Source: Litsea cubeba
Taxonomy: Eukaryota > Streptophyta > Magnoliopsida > Laurales > Lauraceae
Direction of reading: 5' to 3'
Assembly (NCBI GenBank): GCA_012931725.1
Contig: WHSA01000011.1
Location: 123,857-187,856 of the forward strand
DNA: 64,000 nt
Part shown: positions 44,209-55,063 of the stretch, piece by piece
Numbering within the stretch: position 1 is the stretch's first letter
How the letters are laid out: each line of letters opens with the position of its first letter
Notes under the pieces: model-generated
The model's database searches: none
Told to the model about the DNA's origin: nothing
Seen by the model: the letters and a program-made list of their open reading frames with translations, nothing else
Made by a program: the position numbers and the translations under genes

Positions 44209-44889
44209 CTTTTAGGTAGCCTTTTAGGTGGGTTTATGGGCTTTTAATGTCATTAAGCCACATAATGGGAGGAGTTACAAAATTGAATTGTTTATTTTGT
44301 AACTCCTTTTTCTTGGCTTCTGATTGGCCGGAGGAGATTGAGGGCATTTAATCGCCTTTAATCGCCATGATGGGAGGAGTTTCATGGGTTAAATGCCATG
44401 AATCTCTTGACTTGTAACTCCCGAATGCTTGCTTCTGATTGGGCCGTCCAAAGAAATGGATTAATAACTGTAATAAAGCTAGTCAATTAATCGCATTAAG
44501 TGGTCGCCGAGCAGCTGAAGAGTCGCGGGCCGTGCCATGTCTTTTGGAATTCTTCTGTCGATGATCATCGATGGATCTTCATGTAGATCGACATCAGATG
44601 ACCATGTAATTTCAGGTGTTTGTTGCCAACAGCAGGTCGGTGCCATCTGTCCTGTCGATTTCTCGATCGGTCGGGTGGAAAGCACACTTTTTTGGTTGAC
44701 CGGGTGGCGATCAATACTGTCTTTGATACTCTTGATGATTTACCCGTGTTTTGGACGGATGTCAGAGGACTTGGTGTCTCAAAAGCATGAATTTTGGAAA
44801 GTACCAGAGGCTGGGCTCCTCGAATCGCGAAAAAACGGCGAAAACCGGGGTTTCCGGGGCTTTCCCGGCGACCCGGGGTCCATGGGCCG

Positions 44890-44990
44890 GCGACCCTGGC
44901 CCAGGGTCGCAGGGGCCTGCGACCTGGCCAGGGTCGCAGGGGCCTGCGACCCTGGCCCAGGGTCGCAGGGGTCTGCGACCCTGGGGGGGT
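44890..44990. repeat. GCGACCCTGG(C)CCAGGGTCGC palindromes, expanded in one LTR
   Basis: A 21-bp palindrome at 44890-44910 is repeated at 44919-44937 (19-bp variant) and 44946-44966, linked by AGGGGCCT, and a further half-site starts at 44975. The other LTR has only a collapsed version at about 28685-28715. The block is ~670 bp upstream of the TATA box. Confidence 0.9.
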
Positions 44991-45716
44991 TTTCCCCCTT
45001 TTGGTCCCGTTTTGCGTCCGTTTTTGCTCTTTTTTGATTCTTTTTTCTTCTGTACTTTTCTTTGACATTTTGATCATTTATTGGCCTGATTTCTTTGTAG
45101 GAAACCTGATGAGAATCCTTGCATTTTATTTTGCAAAGTTTCCAATTTCCTGAGAAAGCCGAAGACTTTGTCGCGCAGAGCTGCCGATTTTCCGTCAGAA
45201 GCTGAAACTGGGTCAAACGATGTCGGAATGACCTGAAATTTGGTGTGAAGCCTGCTGAGCAATAAATAAGACCAACCATAGGCTTTTGTTTGAGTTTTGA
45301 AGCCGTTTTGGGGTCCTATCACCTGTAGACTTGCTTTTTGTCGCGATGAAGATGTCGCGGTTTGATGTGCGGTCAACCGATGTCCGATTGACTTGAAATT
45401 TGACAGGGAACCTATTGGAGTCATTTTAAGATGATCCATAGGTTCTGTCTTGGAAACCATGGTCCCGGAGAGCTTTACCGCCGAGAGACTTGATTTGGCT
45501 GTTGGAGAAGCGAAGTTAGGCCAAATGATCTTGAAATGGCTTGAAACTTCTTGTGTACTCCTCTTTTGGCTGTCTGGATGAATCTTGCAGTTTTTGTTTG
45601 ATTCTGACAAGATTTGATTTTTGGAAGCAGCATTGCCTATTTATGGCAGGTTGCGACTTCATGTAGCTCTTTGGATCTTGAAAAGGTAAAGTGACATTTT
45701 TGGTGTCAACATCCCT

Positions 45717-46359
45717 GAAACAACACCCCTGCTTGGGTCTCCTCTAACTTAAAAGTTAAGGTCTTATGGAAACAATCCATAGTAGCATGGTATCCTGCTA
45801 ACCAATCCATCCCTAGGATGACATCAAAATCCTGCATCTCCAACAAAATGAGATCTGCCGGTAATACTACTTCTCCTATCATGACTGGACAACTAGGGTA
45901 AAAAGTTCTACAAACAACTTCCTTACCTAAAGGGGTAGTCACAGTCAAAATGAAACTCAACTCTCTAGCATGCATATCAATCAACTTAGCAAATTTTGGA
46001 GATAGGAATGAGTGAGTAGAGCCAGGGTCAAACAAAACCTTAGCATCAAAACCACAGACGAGAAGTGTACCTTCCACTACATTGCCTTCAGCCTCTGCAT
46101 CAGCTCTATTGACAGCATAGAGTTGTGCCCTCTGTGGTGGCCTGTTTTGTCCTTGCTGTTGCCTGCCTTGTTGTGCATTCCTGTTCTGATTCTGAGGACG
46201 CTGATTCTGATTTTGATTCTGCCCCTGCTGACGGGCCTGTTGTTGCTGTTGTTGCTGTGGCCTAAACTGTTGTTGAGGTGCCTGTTGTTGTAGTGGTCTT
46301 GGTTGATTCTGGACCACTAATGCATTCTGAGGTGGTGCCTGACGCTGTGCTCCTTGCTG
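45717..46359 (-). pseudogene. Chromovirus protease and gag C-terminal tail
   Basis: A Gln-rich tail follows the gag knuckle. Then the protease core VLFDPGSTHSFLSPKFA and DVILGMDWLAGYHATMDC appears, and the frame ends at the Tat insertion after QAGVLFQG. It continues at 27148 as GERSNSG. The TAG at 46360-46362 separates it from gag; the context (HNR*QQ) suggests a former CAG. Confidence 0.92.
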
Positions 46360-47469
46360 CTACCTATTATGTCTATCAGGCCTTGGACAATCCTTCATTT
46401 GGTGGTTCATGGAGCCACATCTAAAGCATGCTCCTGTAATAAAACGGCAATTGGCACTCTCGTGGTTTTTCCCACAGTGGATACAAACCACTGGATTCTG
46501 CACATTCTGCTCCTGCCTTGGCCTTTTGTTCTGATTGTTTCTTTGCTGATAGTTCTGCTGTTGGCCTTGACCTTTTCCTTGGTTCTTGATGATCTTGTTA
46601 TGGAAGTTCTCAAATTTGTATGCTCTCTTGACAGCTTCTTCAAAGGTAACGGGTGGTACAACCCCGGTAGCATCCCTCTCAATAATCGGGTGAAGTCCCT
46701 CAAGGAACTTGGTTATCTTCTTCTCAACCGTGTCTATAAGCTCTGGAGCATACCTTGACAATCTCTCGAATTTGGTAAGGTATTCGAGGACCGTCATGTT
46801 CCCTTGCACAAGTTGTTGAAATTCTGCTGCCTTTTATCTCTTGACATGTGCAGGTACATATTTCTCTCCAAACTGTCTCTTGAAGTTAACCCAAGCTTCT
46901 GCATCAGCCATTGTCCTGTATTCTGCCTTGACGGTCTTCCACCAAATATCTGCTAAACCCACAAACATAGAGGCTGCAAGCTGTACACGTTCTACACCGG
47001 TACATATGAATATCTCAAATATGTTTTCGGTGTGCTCAAGCCAATCATCTGCTGCCATTGGATCCTCAGTCCCCAAAAATTCTTTCGGTCCTCTTTTCCT
47101 GAACCGCTCATGTAACACATTAGGATCATTCCCTCTAATATTCATCGGACCAGGTGGTGCAACTGGGATTGGTTCTGGTCTCCTCTCTAATATCCCCAAC
47201 AAATGTGCCTGCATTTGAGCTATCTCCCTAGCATGATCCTCGTCTTTCTTAAGCATCTGTTCTTGCAATCTGGTCTGTGTCTCATATGCTTGTGCTTGGA
47301 GCCTAGCCTGGTTCTCATTTGCCTGGCGTTGTTGGTCAATCATAGCCTGCATCATCTGTTGGAATTGGTTCTGCATGTTGTTGTCTTGTGGTTCCTCTGC
47401 AATAGGCTCTGTATTCTCACTGTTACTGGCAATGTGATTGCTGTTTGCTGTTCTCTTGCGAGGTGGCAT
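46360..47469 (-). pseudogene. Chromovirus gag
   Basis: The start MPPRKRTANS at 47469 leads to a Gln-rich coiled region and the gag core (FLGTEDPMAADDWLEHTENI, WVNFKRQFGEKYVP). TAA at 46834-46836 interrupts it (VKR*KAAEFQQ). After the stop the frame resumes with FERLSRYAPEL and the knuckle ACFRCGSMNHQMKDCP. The stop most likely arose from CAA. In relatives gag and pol form one long ORF. Confidence 0.93.
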
Positions 47470-47605
47470 AACGCTGCAAAATAAATTGTTAGCACATATA
47501 AATCAAGTACAGGGTGGTCACACATTGCTCACACGATTCTATCTAACGAATCCTCGCCACGTACTTAAGATTTCTAGTTTCTTTTAATTGCCTGAAACAT
47601 GTCCC

Positions 47606-47617
47606 GCTCTGATACCA
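47606..47617 (-). promoter_or_regulatory. Chromovirus primer binding site (tRNA-iMet)
   Basis: TGGTATCAGAGC on the minus strand, four bases inside the LTR edge. It is identical to the copia primer site at 19618-19629. Confidence 0.92.
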
Positions 47618-47621
47618 GTCC

Positions 47622-50600
47622 TGTCGCGACCCCGGACCGGGAACTAGGGGAAAAGGAGGATCCGAGTCCGGGATCGGGACAGTGGTGTGGTGATGCCGCG
47701 CCACGTGCATCTCTTTGGCTAAACCGCACACGGAATTAAAAGAACATTTATCCGTGCGCGTGATTTCCCACAGGGTTCCGCGGTGAGGATTATCTTTACA
47801 CATCATCTCACATGTAACCATATCAAACACATTCTCAAGATTGCGGAAGCGTGTAGCAAACCATACTAATACCATTCAAATCCATAAACAAGACTGATTT
47901 ATGGTTAACATGACAAGATATCAGAATGAGCAATGATCATAAGCATATTTCCCCAAAAGTAAAGTTAAGTATATTTGCAAAATATCAGTTGATTAATGCC
48001 CCCAAAATAACGGTCAACAAAGACCGTACAACCAAATGAAACCTAAAGTAAAGTTATCATAAGTTCCCAAAGTGTATCGTTCTCAAGGCAAGGCCGAATG
48101 TCTACATGACATCATCGGCTTGCCACTCAATCACTCGCTGCGGTTCACCGACCGCCTCCTCCGGCTCCTCCTCAATGGCAATAAGCTCGGGACCTGAGTA
48201 CCAAAATAAATGGATCAGACACGACGGTCTGGCAGGTGGGTGAAAAGATATAACATCAATTCAAAACAATGATGCCTTTAGAAACATAGAAAAATCTAGA
48301 TAAACAATGAATTTTCATAAAGAATGATGCTTCATGTAAAAGAGATTCGTATACGATGAAATCATGTAAAGGTACCAATGATTCGGGGACTACAAGATGG
48401 CAACCACACAAAGCTAAATCCTCTCTCACAAAAGTGATAAGAGCACATCGGGACATTGACCTCAGTCACACGAGGTGAGGAGAATCAACGACGTTGACCT
48501 CAGTCACACGAGGTGAGGAGAATCAACGATTTTTATATAATAAATACATATAATACTCTGCGGGACCACGGTAGCGAACCGGGTATATCGGGGCGAGGCG
48601 GGAACCATGCTGCAGCGGGTATAACTGAAGGGGGATATCCAAACCGGTGGATCAAACCGATAAGGTTATCCAAGCTTAGTGGTGCCGACTCATAGGTAAC
48701 ATGCGAAAATCAAAACAAATAAATACACATAACGGGGCGGGAACTCATAGGTACAAAACGTATAAAAGTCGGGACGGGTCTAAACAAATTAACAACATGG
48801 TAACACAATGTTCTCGGTTCAAGAGTACTCACAATTCACGATTGAAATCTCAAAATAGGGAATTGATTGAAAATTGAATACGAATAGTTTCCAATACCTT
48901 TACAGGCTAACAATGGGTTTCTAGAATTGAATCAGTGCGAATAGGGTCCCGTATGTCGGTTATGATGAAATTTTGGTACTCTTTAAGAGTTAGGGACATT
49001 CCGGGTCCTTATACACATTGGTCAATCTAGAAGACCTCATGGAATCTCCATGATGAGGTTCCTCCTTCTTCCGGACTTCATATAACGCCTTACATGGCAT
49101 TGGGGCTCCATATGATACCTCCCCAAGCCTAAAAAAATAAGTTTCAAACCCTTAGGCATTGACCCATAACAGACAGGCAGTTCGCTCGAGCGAACTGGGA
49201 GGTTCGCTCGGGCGAATAGCTCTCTGTTTGGGGTTCGCTCGAGCGGACTTTAAGGTTCACTCGAGCGGACCTGTTCAGATTATGTTGGATCAGGTTGGCT
49301 CGAGCGATCAGAGGGGTTGGCTCGAGCCAACAAGGTTCTGTGACGGGTTCGCTCGAGCGATGTGTCACGGTCGCTCGAGCGAACTGTCCAGAAACTCATT
49401 TCTGAGTACAGTCCATTCCTTCCTTTTCTCCCCCTTTCATTATCCTTTGGGCATCCTTTTATACCTACAATTAAGGGTCTCAAACCTTCCTTTGAACCCC
49501 ATTCAATTCATCACCAACTCCTCTAACAACCACTCCCATAAATCATTCATTTCTCCATCACTTCCACCTCATTCAATGCAGGACATCTCCATAAATGCAA
49601 ATCCATAAATGATCATAATGATCTAAAAGCAAGACAATAAAACATATGTTCTCCAATAGGACTATAAGTAGCCTAACATTATGCATGTTTCCAAAATCAT
49701 GAAAACTCATAAAGATGACTTGGGTAAAAGCAATAAATGAGAGTTCAAATCTTTAATAGCAAGAAAGCAAGAAATCAATCCATTCATCCACTTGCCTGGG
49801 GTCCAATGCAAATCAAATTGAGCTCTAGAAACCTCTTAAGTCCACAATCAAACACCTATGCACAAAACCCCAAATCCAAACCCTAAATTATCAAAAACCC
49901 AATTAAAACAAAACGGAATCTTCCAATAAGTGAAATGGAGTTACCCTAGGGCTAAACAAACAAGATTATAAAACTTTTAGGAAGATCACTTACAAAGAAG
50001 TTCTTCAAAAAGCAAGGTGTTGTCCAAAGGAAATCTTGGAGTGGGCGGTTTTCTTTAAAAATGGTGTCAAGACGAAGCCCTTGAGATGAGGAAGAAGATT
50101 ATAGTCTCTAATTTTCCATTAGCACTGGCTTAGTGGGGGGGGGATTGAAGATGAAGAAGCAAGAAAAGGGTAAGGGAAAACCCTTAGGGCTGGGATTTCT
50201 CTTCTCCTCTAGGGTTTTTGCCAGAAATGGGAAAAAGAAGAAGAAACTTTCTATATATAGTAAGTGGGGATGGGGCCCACAACTTAAAAGATTTCTCGGG
50301 CTCAAAACATGGTTTTCGGGACTTCAAACGAATTCGACGAAGAAGACAAAGTTGATCGGCAAAATTTCTAGTTTCCAAAAAATATATATTTTGCACGTTT
50401 TGGTGACATTGAAATCGGTGCCCAGATTTTGGGTAAAAAGACCATTTTGCCCTCAATTGCGAAAAATCGGGTTTAAGGTCCTCGAATGAAAACGATGTTA
50501 AAATGAAAGTTGTAGGGATTAACAAGATGAGTCCAATGGGGTAAAAACACAATTTTTGGAAATCATCGGTAAACCCCCAATCTCGCACAATTCGTAACAA

Positions 50601-50759
50601 GAACCCCCAAAGGGTCCCACAAATAAAAGGCTCTCCAAATTCCCCAAAGCTATTATAAAAGCTATTCTAATCCCCAACTAATCCAAAAACCACTAACACA
50701 CTAAACTAAAACACAACTTAATCAACTCTAAACGAGGTCTCTCGGGTCGGGGTCTTACA
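47622..50759 (-). repeat. Chromovirus 5' LTR, 3.1 kb
   Basis: On + it runs from TGTCGCGACCCCGGACC to CGGGGTCTTACA, so the minus-strand LTR begins TGTAAGACCCCG and ends GGGTCGCGACA. It holds a 37-bp tandem duplication (CCTCAGTCACACGAGGTGAG, at about 48457-48530), the CTCGAG dyad cluster at 49181-49383, and TATA-like boxes on the minus strand at 49455-49463 and about 50250. No second copy of this LTR is inside the window. Confidence 0.88.
49181..49383. repeat. TTCGCTCGAGCGAA dyad cluster, eight copies
   Basis: Copies start at 49181, 49203, 49234, 49256, 49295, 49317, 49348 and 49370. The spacings are exactly 22-31-22-39-22-31-22, that is, pairs 22 bp apart repeated every 53 bp, the four-copy block being duplicated with a 114-bp offset. 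All share CTCGAGC or CTCGGGC with flanking inverted bases. Two are perfect 14-bp palindromes (49181 and 49317). Confidence 0.95.
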
Positions 50760-52987
50760 TATGTTCCCAATGGTGTGATTCGTGTGAAAGCTAGCTAGGG
50801 TTAAGTAAATGCTTCAAGGTTCAAACTCAAGAAGCTGGGCCAGGTAGATGGGTAAGCTTCGATGATGACGATGACACCGGAGTATAGAAGTTAGTTCAAA
50901 ATTGGTCATATGCAGAAGGTTTCTTCCATTGCATTTCTCATGATATTTGTTAAGCATACATCACTTCTGAGGTACCCTGCCACTGGGCTACCTGAGTTTA
51001 GGTATAGATTTGGCAAAGTACAAATAGAAAAAATGTCTTTGTGAATGACCAGGCACCTGTTAGTGTTGTTAGTGTTAAGAATGTGGTTTTTTGCCAATGT
51101 GCAGCGTCAACCTATTGTTAATAATGCTTGCTGACTACAGATTAAAAAAAATATATGATGAGTGGTATTACTTTCTTAAATATTATTCCACTATTTCTCA
51201 TTGGCTCAGTTGACGATCTGATAATTGTTCTTTGAAATGGCCTGACGAGTTGTCTTTGATAGACATTAGTTAATGCTGCATTTTGTTTATTGCCAGTGTA
51301 GAAAAGTTCCCATTTTGTTTATTCCCATTTTATAATTGTTACTGCTATTAAGTCATAATTACAAGAACAGTATTATGTTCCATGCTCCCTTTTAAGCTGG
51401 ATGGCTTCTCTATTAAAAACAGCACCGGGACTCTTGGGAAAATGAGCCTTTTCATGATTTATTGTAACACATGATTTAAGAATAGCAGATGTGAGTTGGA
51501 TAGAGGAGAAAAATCAAACAACCCAAAAATGGTAAGCTACACTTTCAATCATTACACAAATGGGGAGATGAACAAAGACAATATTACCATAGAAGCTTAC
51601 TTTGATCAATTTTGTATTATTTTATTATCTCAGAGCAACATCTCAGCAAGCATGAAGTTGTTGCTTCTGTAAGATTCCATGGGTGAATTTAGGAGTGTGG
51701 AATAAGTTCCCTCTTTTTCCTAGAAATGTTCTACTCTTGAATCTTTGTGCCATATATCATTTTGTGAAAAAGTAAATGGTTAATAAGGCCAACTTTGATT
51801 TATCAAGAGTGGTTAGTTAGAATGTACTCACTGCGCTTGGCAGCCACCAACCATCTATCAGAAGCATGTATAAAAGGAAAAGAAAAGAGCAAGCCTGTAA
51901 AGCCAGTGCAATGGACTGCATCTATTTTGCTGGTTCTTGATGAACAAAAAGGAAGGACCTAGGAACAAGGGTACATTCATTTGAAAGATCTGTGAACAAG
52001 GTATGGCCCTTGGAGAAATTGGTTTATATCCTTGGTAAATCATTTTTCTAGAAACAGGTTGAAGATCTATGTTTGGGAGGGATTTGTTCAACTGATTTCA
52101 CTTTCTCAGCCAATGCCAAAACCGTTGTGTATCTTGCAATATATCGATTTGTCACTGATGTATGGGTGATTTGTCACTGATGTATGGGTCTGCTTCAGCC
52201 CATTTTTACTATAAGGACTTTAGAAAAAAAAATTAAAAAATAAATAACTACAATTTTGATTGCTCTTAGAGTGCTTTAGACATAAAGAACATATAAAATA
52301 AAGTTGGTGAGACTAATTTCCATTATGTTTTGTGTTGGACTAAAAACAGAAAATTGGTAGCAGCTGAAACTCTCTGATGGTGATATGACAAAATGACATG
52401 AAAAAGGATGTTTGAAAAATAAGAAATTCTCTGAACTGTTGGGTCAACTTGGTCTTTCAGCAGGTTAATACTATTTCCTATTGAATTTGACATTTTGGGT
52501 GGTTTGGGACTATTTGGATTCGGTGCAGGGGTCAGATTCTTATTAGATTAGGCAATCAGATCAGCCAATTGTTAAGATAATGGAATGGAGGGTGACATTG
52601 GCTCACACAATGAATGACAAACTGACCCAAAACCAAATAGTTGGAACCAGTTGAATTTATTAGCTTGCCAGAATGAGTGAATCAAAAACTAAAGACCTTG
52701 ATAATATAATGTGCATTAAAGTTGAAAATGATAGGATCTTGGTGAAAGAAAAGGATGTCATACTTGGATGATAAACACATTTGAAAGAACTCTTAAATAC
52801 AAGAGATGAGAATGAAGTTAATTACGAGTCATAACTGAATTAGAGTATGATCAATGCAATATCGTATTTTGGATAGATAATGGGTCTGATATTCCTAAGA
52901 TTTGATTTATTATCTCTCCTTATTCATTTTCCTCTAAGCCTTTAAATTTGTTTCTTCAATTGCCTGGCTATCAACAAAAGAATTTTT
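50760..52987. other. Intergenic, nothing recognised
   Basis: AT-rich, with short frames only. I found no domain, RNA gene or transposon end that I can support. Confidence 0.6.
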
Positions 52988-53315
52988 AGGTCATATTTGG
53001 CAATCAAATCCTCGAGGATTCCTCATCGATTTCCTCCGAGGAATTGAGAAATTTACATTTGGCAATTGTAAATCCTTGAGGATGTGGTCTAGTGGAAACT
53101 CTCATTTTTTAGGATTTTCAAGTCTGACTTTTCCCATAGGATTTAAAAGTCCTCAATTGTGGACTTACACGTTAATACCGATTTTCTTCAGCTATACACA
53201 CCGATAACAATGTAAAATCCTCAACTATACAAATCCTCAGTGAGGATTCTTTAAATCTACGATAGTGAATAAATTCTCAAATTTGAGGTTTCCTCATCGT
53301 TAGCAAACGTGCCCT
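52988..53315. mobile_element. Possible hAT-type MITE
   Basis: AGGTCATATTTGGCAA at the left and the inverse of the right end (AGGGCACGTTTGCTAA) give 16-bp imperfect terminal repeats. The interior has repeated TCCTC/GAGGA words in both orientations. No 8-bp TSD is apparent. Confidence 0.4.
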
Positions 53316-53540
53316 TAAAGATAGGAATAGGGATTTGAAAAGGACATGTGAATAGTATTTTGATTTTAAGATTTGATTTAGGTGATGGCGTATTCATTTT
53401 TCATCTCACATTATTCATTTTCTTTGGAGTGTTTGTTTCTTCAATTGCACCCACTTTGATTTCAATAATTTAAAGAATTGTATCTTTAAAAGTTGTTAAA
53501 AATGAAGAAATAAAGATAAATATATATAATAACTATCAAA

Positions 53541-54275
53541 TAATCTCTCCCCTTTAATAAATACTGAATAAAAGGGAGATGAAAAATGAATTCTTCCCAT
53601 AACCAATTCACCATACGGAACTAGGGGTAAGTAGATTTCACCAAGCCACCAAGGTAAATTTCCTAGTTTCACCCCTGCTCATGATCACCCTAGTGATCTA
53701 TCCTTTATCACTCTTAATAATCTTTTCTTGGACCCCATTGGCCACTAGTTTTTATGTATTCAATTTTCCTAAGACAATGTTTGTTTGGTAGGAGGCAAAA
53801 ATTCTTACTTTGCCAGCATACCTAACGTCAAATTTTTTTACTTTACTCATGTTTTGTTGATTACAACAAATGTGAAAAGCAAAGGTAAATATATAAAATA
53901 ACCCTCAAATAATCTCTCCCCTTTAATAAATACAGTATCATAGGGAGATGAAAAATGAATTCTGCCCATCACCATGTAGAACTAGGGGTAAGTAGATTGC
54001 CCCAAGGTAAATTTCGTGGTTTCACCCTTGCTCATGACCACCTTAGTGACTTATCCTTCACCACTCTTAATAATCTTTCCTTGGACCGTGATTGCCACCA
54101 ATTTTTATGTATTCAGCTCCCATACAAACAAATGGGTCCTAAGATAATGTTTGTTTTGCAGGGGGTAAAGTAAAATATATGAAAAAGTAATCTTAATTGT
54201 CAAAACTTTTACTTTACTCATATATGGTTGGTCACAACAAAATGTGAAAAGTAAAGTCCAGCTGCCAATTTTTCT
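53541..54275. repeat. 369-bp tandem duplication
   Basis: TAATCTCTCCCCTTTAATAA starts at 53541 and 53910, and matching words (AACTAGGGGTAAGTAGATT, CACTCTTAATAATCTTT) recur at the same offset. The units differ by many substitutions and small indels, so the duplication is old. Confidence 0.85.
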
Positions 54276-55063
54276 TTTTACTTATCTGTCAAAAACTTCT
54301 ACTCTATAAAACACAAATAGTGTGTTTACTTTACCACTTCGTTGGCTGGTCATCTCACTTCAAATTACTCTACCTCATGAAAACAAATGCATTCTCACTT
54401 TATCAAAAAATATACTCCTTTCCACCAAATTGATTTGAAAATTATTTTACATTATTTTTCCTAAAAATAATTTAAACATGCCATTAGAGGTCATTTGTTT
54501 GCTCTCATTTACATATGTAAATTATTCACATGTGTAACGATCATGCATCATAACATTTGTTTGGACTGATTTAGGTATGTGGTGCATAATCAAGTGTGAA
54601 AATGATGTGTAATAAGGTCATTTACACAACAATATCACAAGAAAGTGATATCACACACACCCCTCTTGCAAAAAGATGTTAGTAGAATCCAAAATTCAGC
54701 ATTGTTTCATCTGGTCCCCATCAACTATTATTTTTTTTCATTTTGTGGGCCCAATATTTGTAAGTCAAATTGTTCAACTTGTTTATTGAATAACAAACCC
54801 CAAGACCTTGAAGCTGATAGTCTTAGATTTTGAAAGATATTGATTGCTTTGTGAAAAAGTCTAATAATATATAGAATCTTCTACACTTTTTGTGGGCGCC
54901 AATTAATGATCCAAATCGAGGGGTTGGATTGATTCCATTGAAGTAAGCAACAACGAGGCGTTGGTGGATTTGTTGTCAGGTGGGGCAAAGCAAAAGAAGC
55001 CTTTTGGTTTCTTAGCAAAAAGATTCAATTTTCAACACTTGTGCCCATTTCCATAATTTTTTT
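54276..55063. other. Intergenic, nothing recognised
   Basis: AT-rich sequence with a cluster of TTTACAC/GTGTAA words around 54510-54640 but no supported feature. Confidence 0.5.

Larger units (their letters stand above)
27149..45711 (-). mobile_element. Tat-type Ty3/gypsy retrotransposon, 18.6 kb
   Basis: LTRs at 27149-29441 (3') and 43354-45711 (5') run from TGATGGACCGCG to GGTGTCAACA, with TSD TCCCT at 27144-27148 and 45712-45716. The order on the minus strand is 5' LTR, primer site, 1.8-kb repeat-rich leader, gag, protease plus G-patch-like motif, RT, RNase H, a second archaeal-type RNase H, integrase, 3-kb tail with an antisense reading frame, 3' LTR. The second RNase H, size and layout are those of the Tat/Ogre lineage. 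Frameshifts at several gene junctions suggest that it is not fully functional. Confidence 0.95.
43354..45711 (-). repeat. Tat element 5' LTR
   Basis: 2358 bp, nearly identical to the 3' LTR except for about 65 extra bases in the GC-rich palindrome block at 44885-44990. Confidence 0.95.
22830..50759 (-). mobile_element. Ty3/gypsy chromovirus (Tekay-like), truncated, host of two nested insertions
   Basis: Read from right to left: LTR 47622-50759, initiator-Met primer site, gag, protease, RT, RNase H, integrase. The integrase frame ends at about 22830, where homology stops. The 3' part of integrase, any chromodomain and the left LTR are missing. A solo LTR (23359-25128) and a Tat element (27149-45711) are inserted, each with a perfect TSD. 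Without them gag-pol is nearly continuous. The RT sequence, primer site and long LTR suggest the Tekay/Del group of chromoviruses; this assignment is inference. Confidence 0.9.

Noticed and set aside
49181..49383. CRISPR-like array of repeats and spacers
   Set aside because: The repeats are 14 bp, palindromic and inside a plant LTR; spacers are short and there are no cas genes.
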